This document shows, in pieces, positions 21,420-22,297 of a stretch of DNA of 22,297 nt. Positions within the stretch are counted from its first letter, which is position 1. Each line of letters starts with the position of its first letter. A program made the position numbers and the translations under genes. The DNA is from a virus, in IMG/VR virus record IMGVR_UViG_3300047643_000012, positions 1-22,297 of that record, one strand, 5' to 3'. The notes under the pieces are model-generated. The model was not told where the DNA came from. It did not search any database and saw only the letters and a program-made list of their open reading frames with translations.

Positions 21420-22058
21420 ATGGACGATGCAGAATTTAAAAAAAGGGTTGGTTGGGCTATAAATAGGATTTCATCTGATAGGCATTTAGGTAATATTGAA
21501 ATCGCGAAGTTATTGAGTAGTTCCGCTACCACCGTCAGCAATTACAGAACGGAGAAAAACAGTCCTAAAACTGCTTTTATTATTAGTTTTTGTAAAGAGT
21601 TTGGATTTAACCAGGACTGGTTTATGACCGGGTCCGGTGAACCATTTGTGGGTGCCCGTGAAAAGTATTCTGAAATTTGCGGTCCTAAAACACCTACTGA
21701 AATTAAATACGATCAAATAACAGAGGGTGTTCATAATCACATTAAAGATGCACAGATGCAATATAACCCAAATGCCGACCTGCTGTTTACATCAGATCAG
21801 AAAATAAATATTGAAGAAGCAATGGGAAAAACGTATAAGGTTCTACGTGCCGGTACTGCCCTGTCAGTCGCCCTCTATATGAATATCCAACAATTCGCCG
21901 CAGCCCTGGATACCGGCCAAGCATTACAAATTTGTCAAGAACAGATGAAAGAAATGCAGGAGCAAATTAATGCTCTAAATGAAAAAGTTGACCGACTATC
22001 TGCGGTTCCCAGTACTACCGAAGGGCAAGGCGATGGTTCGGTAGAAAAGGTAGCGTGA
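21420..22058 (+). CDS. HTH phage repressor (CI-like)
   Basis: A 212-residue protein, the only complete plus-strand gene, divergent from ner. ATG 21420 has AGGAG upstream; the open frame above lies in the operator repeats. The HTH (about 22-45, GNIEIAKLLSSSATTVSNYR) is followed by a short helical unit and the WFMTGSGEPF block of bacteriophage CI-type repressors. No S24 peptidase site (S/K dyad) is seen. The C-terminus has a coiled coil (LQICQEQMKEMQEQINALNE) for oligomerisation. It probably binds the TTTCGCAGT repeats to hold lysogeny; induction cannot be through classic LexA-like self-cleavage. Confidence 0.85.
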   Translation: MDDAEFKKRVGWAINRISSDRHLGNIEIAKLLSSSATTVSNYRTEKNSPKTAFIISFCKEFGFNQDWFMTGSGEPFVGAREKYSEICGPKTPTEIKYDQITEGVHNHIKDAQMQYNPNADLLFTSDQKINIEEAMGKTYKVLRAGTALSVALYMNIQQFAAALDTGQALQICQEQMKEMQEQINALNEKVDRLSAVPSTTEGQGDGSVEKVA

Positions 22059-22081
22059 TTTATCTTAATTAAAGGTATTCT

Positions 22082-22297
22082 ATGAAAAAAATATTAATTA
22101 TATCACTCATCTTTCTACTTACATTTATTATAAGTTGCCAAAACAAAGAGGATATCGACTCACAAGAAAACCAAGTGAGTGTTCAAACTCAAACCATGCC
22201 CCAAAATAAACCTAACACTAATGAGAATAATGATCTTATTCAGCAACAATATAGAGACTCATATTTTGGTCTTCATAGTAAGAGATTGGATGTATGT
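22082..22297 (+). CDS. Partial lipoprotein, cut by window edge
   Basis: The frame is open to the end (72 codons). MKKILIISLIFLLTFIISC is a lipoprotein signal peptide with lipobox I-I-S-C, followed by a polar, Gln/Asn-rich linker. AAAGGTATTCT precedes the ATG. It starts 23 bases after the repressor stop, so it may be cotranscribed as lysogenic cargo. Lipid anchoring to the envelope is expected; the rest of the protein is out of view. Confidence 0.75.
   Translation, partial: MKKILIISLIFLLTFIISCQNKEDIDSQENQVSVQTQTMPQNKPNTNENNDLIQQQYRDSYFGLHSKRLDVC

Overview
The window is most of the early, regulatory, lysis and packaging/head half of a Mu-like transposable phage or prophage, read almost entirely on the minus strand (right to left). 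The diagnostic set is a divergent repressor and Ner-like protein, MuA transposase, MuB ATPase, GemA (Mu gp16), Gam, a GH108 endolysin, DUF3486 small terminase (Mu gp27), large terminase, portal, a MuF-type head morphogenesis protein and a gpT-like major capsid protein. Gene order follows Mu. Tail genes and the right phage end would lie left of position 1, and the left phage end would lie at or beyond the right edge. The host cannot be read directly. The Mu-type lysis genes, strong Shine-Dalgarno sites and a dispersed palindrome of the ATTGCGAG...GGCAATCT type suggest a Gram-negative bacterium, possibly of the Desulfobacterota (former Deltaproteobacteria). That is inference.

Right end (about 20.2-22.3 kb): a plus-strand HTH repressor faces a minus-strand Ner-like gene across a control region with four copies of TTTCGCAGT and a near-consensus early promoter (TTGACA-17-TATAAG). 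A partial plus-strand lipoprotein gene follows the repressor and is either phage cargo or host flank. Early operon (about 20.9 to 10.4 kb): an HTH-like protein, a small membrane protein, MuA, a tRNA-like element, two short ORFs, MuB, a winged-helix protein, small ORFs, GemA, a second winged-helix protein, Gam, small membrane, zinc-ribbon and unknown proteins, and an HNH endonuclease with a duplicated DNA-binding module. It ends with a two-gene cassette of tiny basic proteins that has its own promoter, a palindrome in the promoter spacer, and a perfect intrinsic terminator.

Late operon (about 10.3 kb to position 1): a second sigma70-like promoter, a leader that carries an intrinsic terminator directly before the endolysin ribosome site, then endolysin, a long hairpin, a membrane-anchored protein, a holin candidate, a small TM/helical protein, a DksA/TraR-type zinc finger, Mu gp25/26/27-like proteins, terminase, portal, MuF, a small unknown protein, and a single reading frame that fuses the prohead protease to the major capsid protein. 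That frame has a strong internal ribosome-binding site for capsid alone.

The main points for follow-up are the protease-capsid fusion with its repeated N-terminal module, the tRNA-Ser-like element between the A gene and the B-side genes, the promoter/terminator leader before lysis, the autonomous small-protein cassette, and the apparent absence of a recognisable Mor/C late activator. No CRISPR array, rRNA or insertion sequence was seen.
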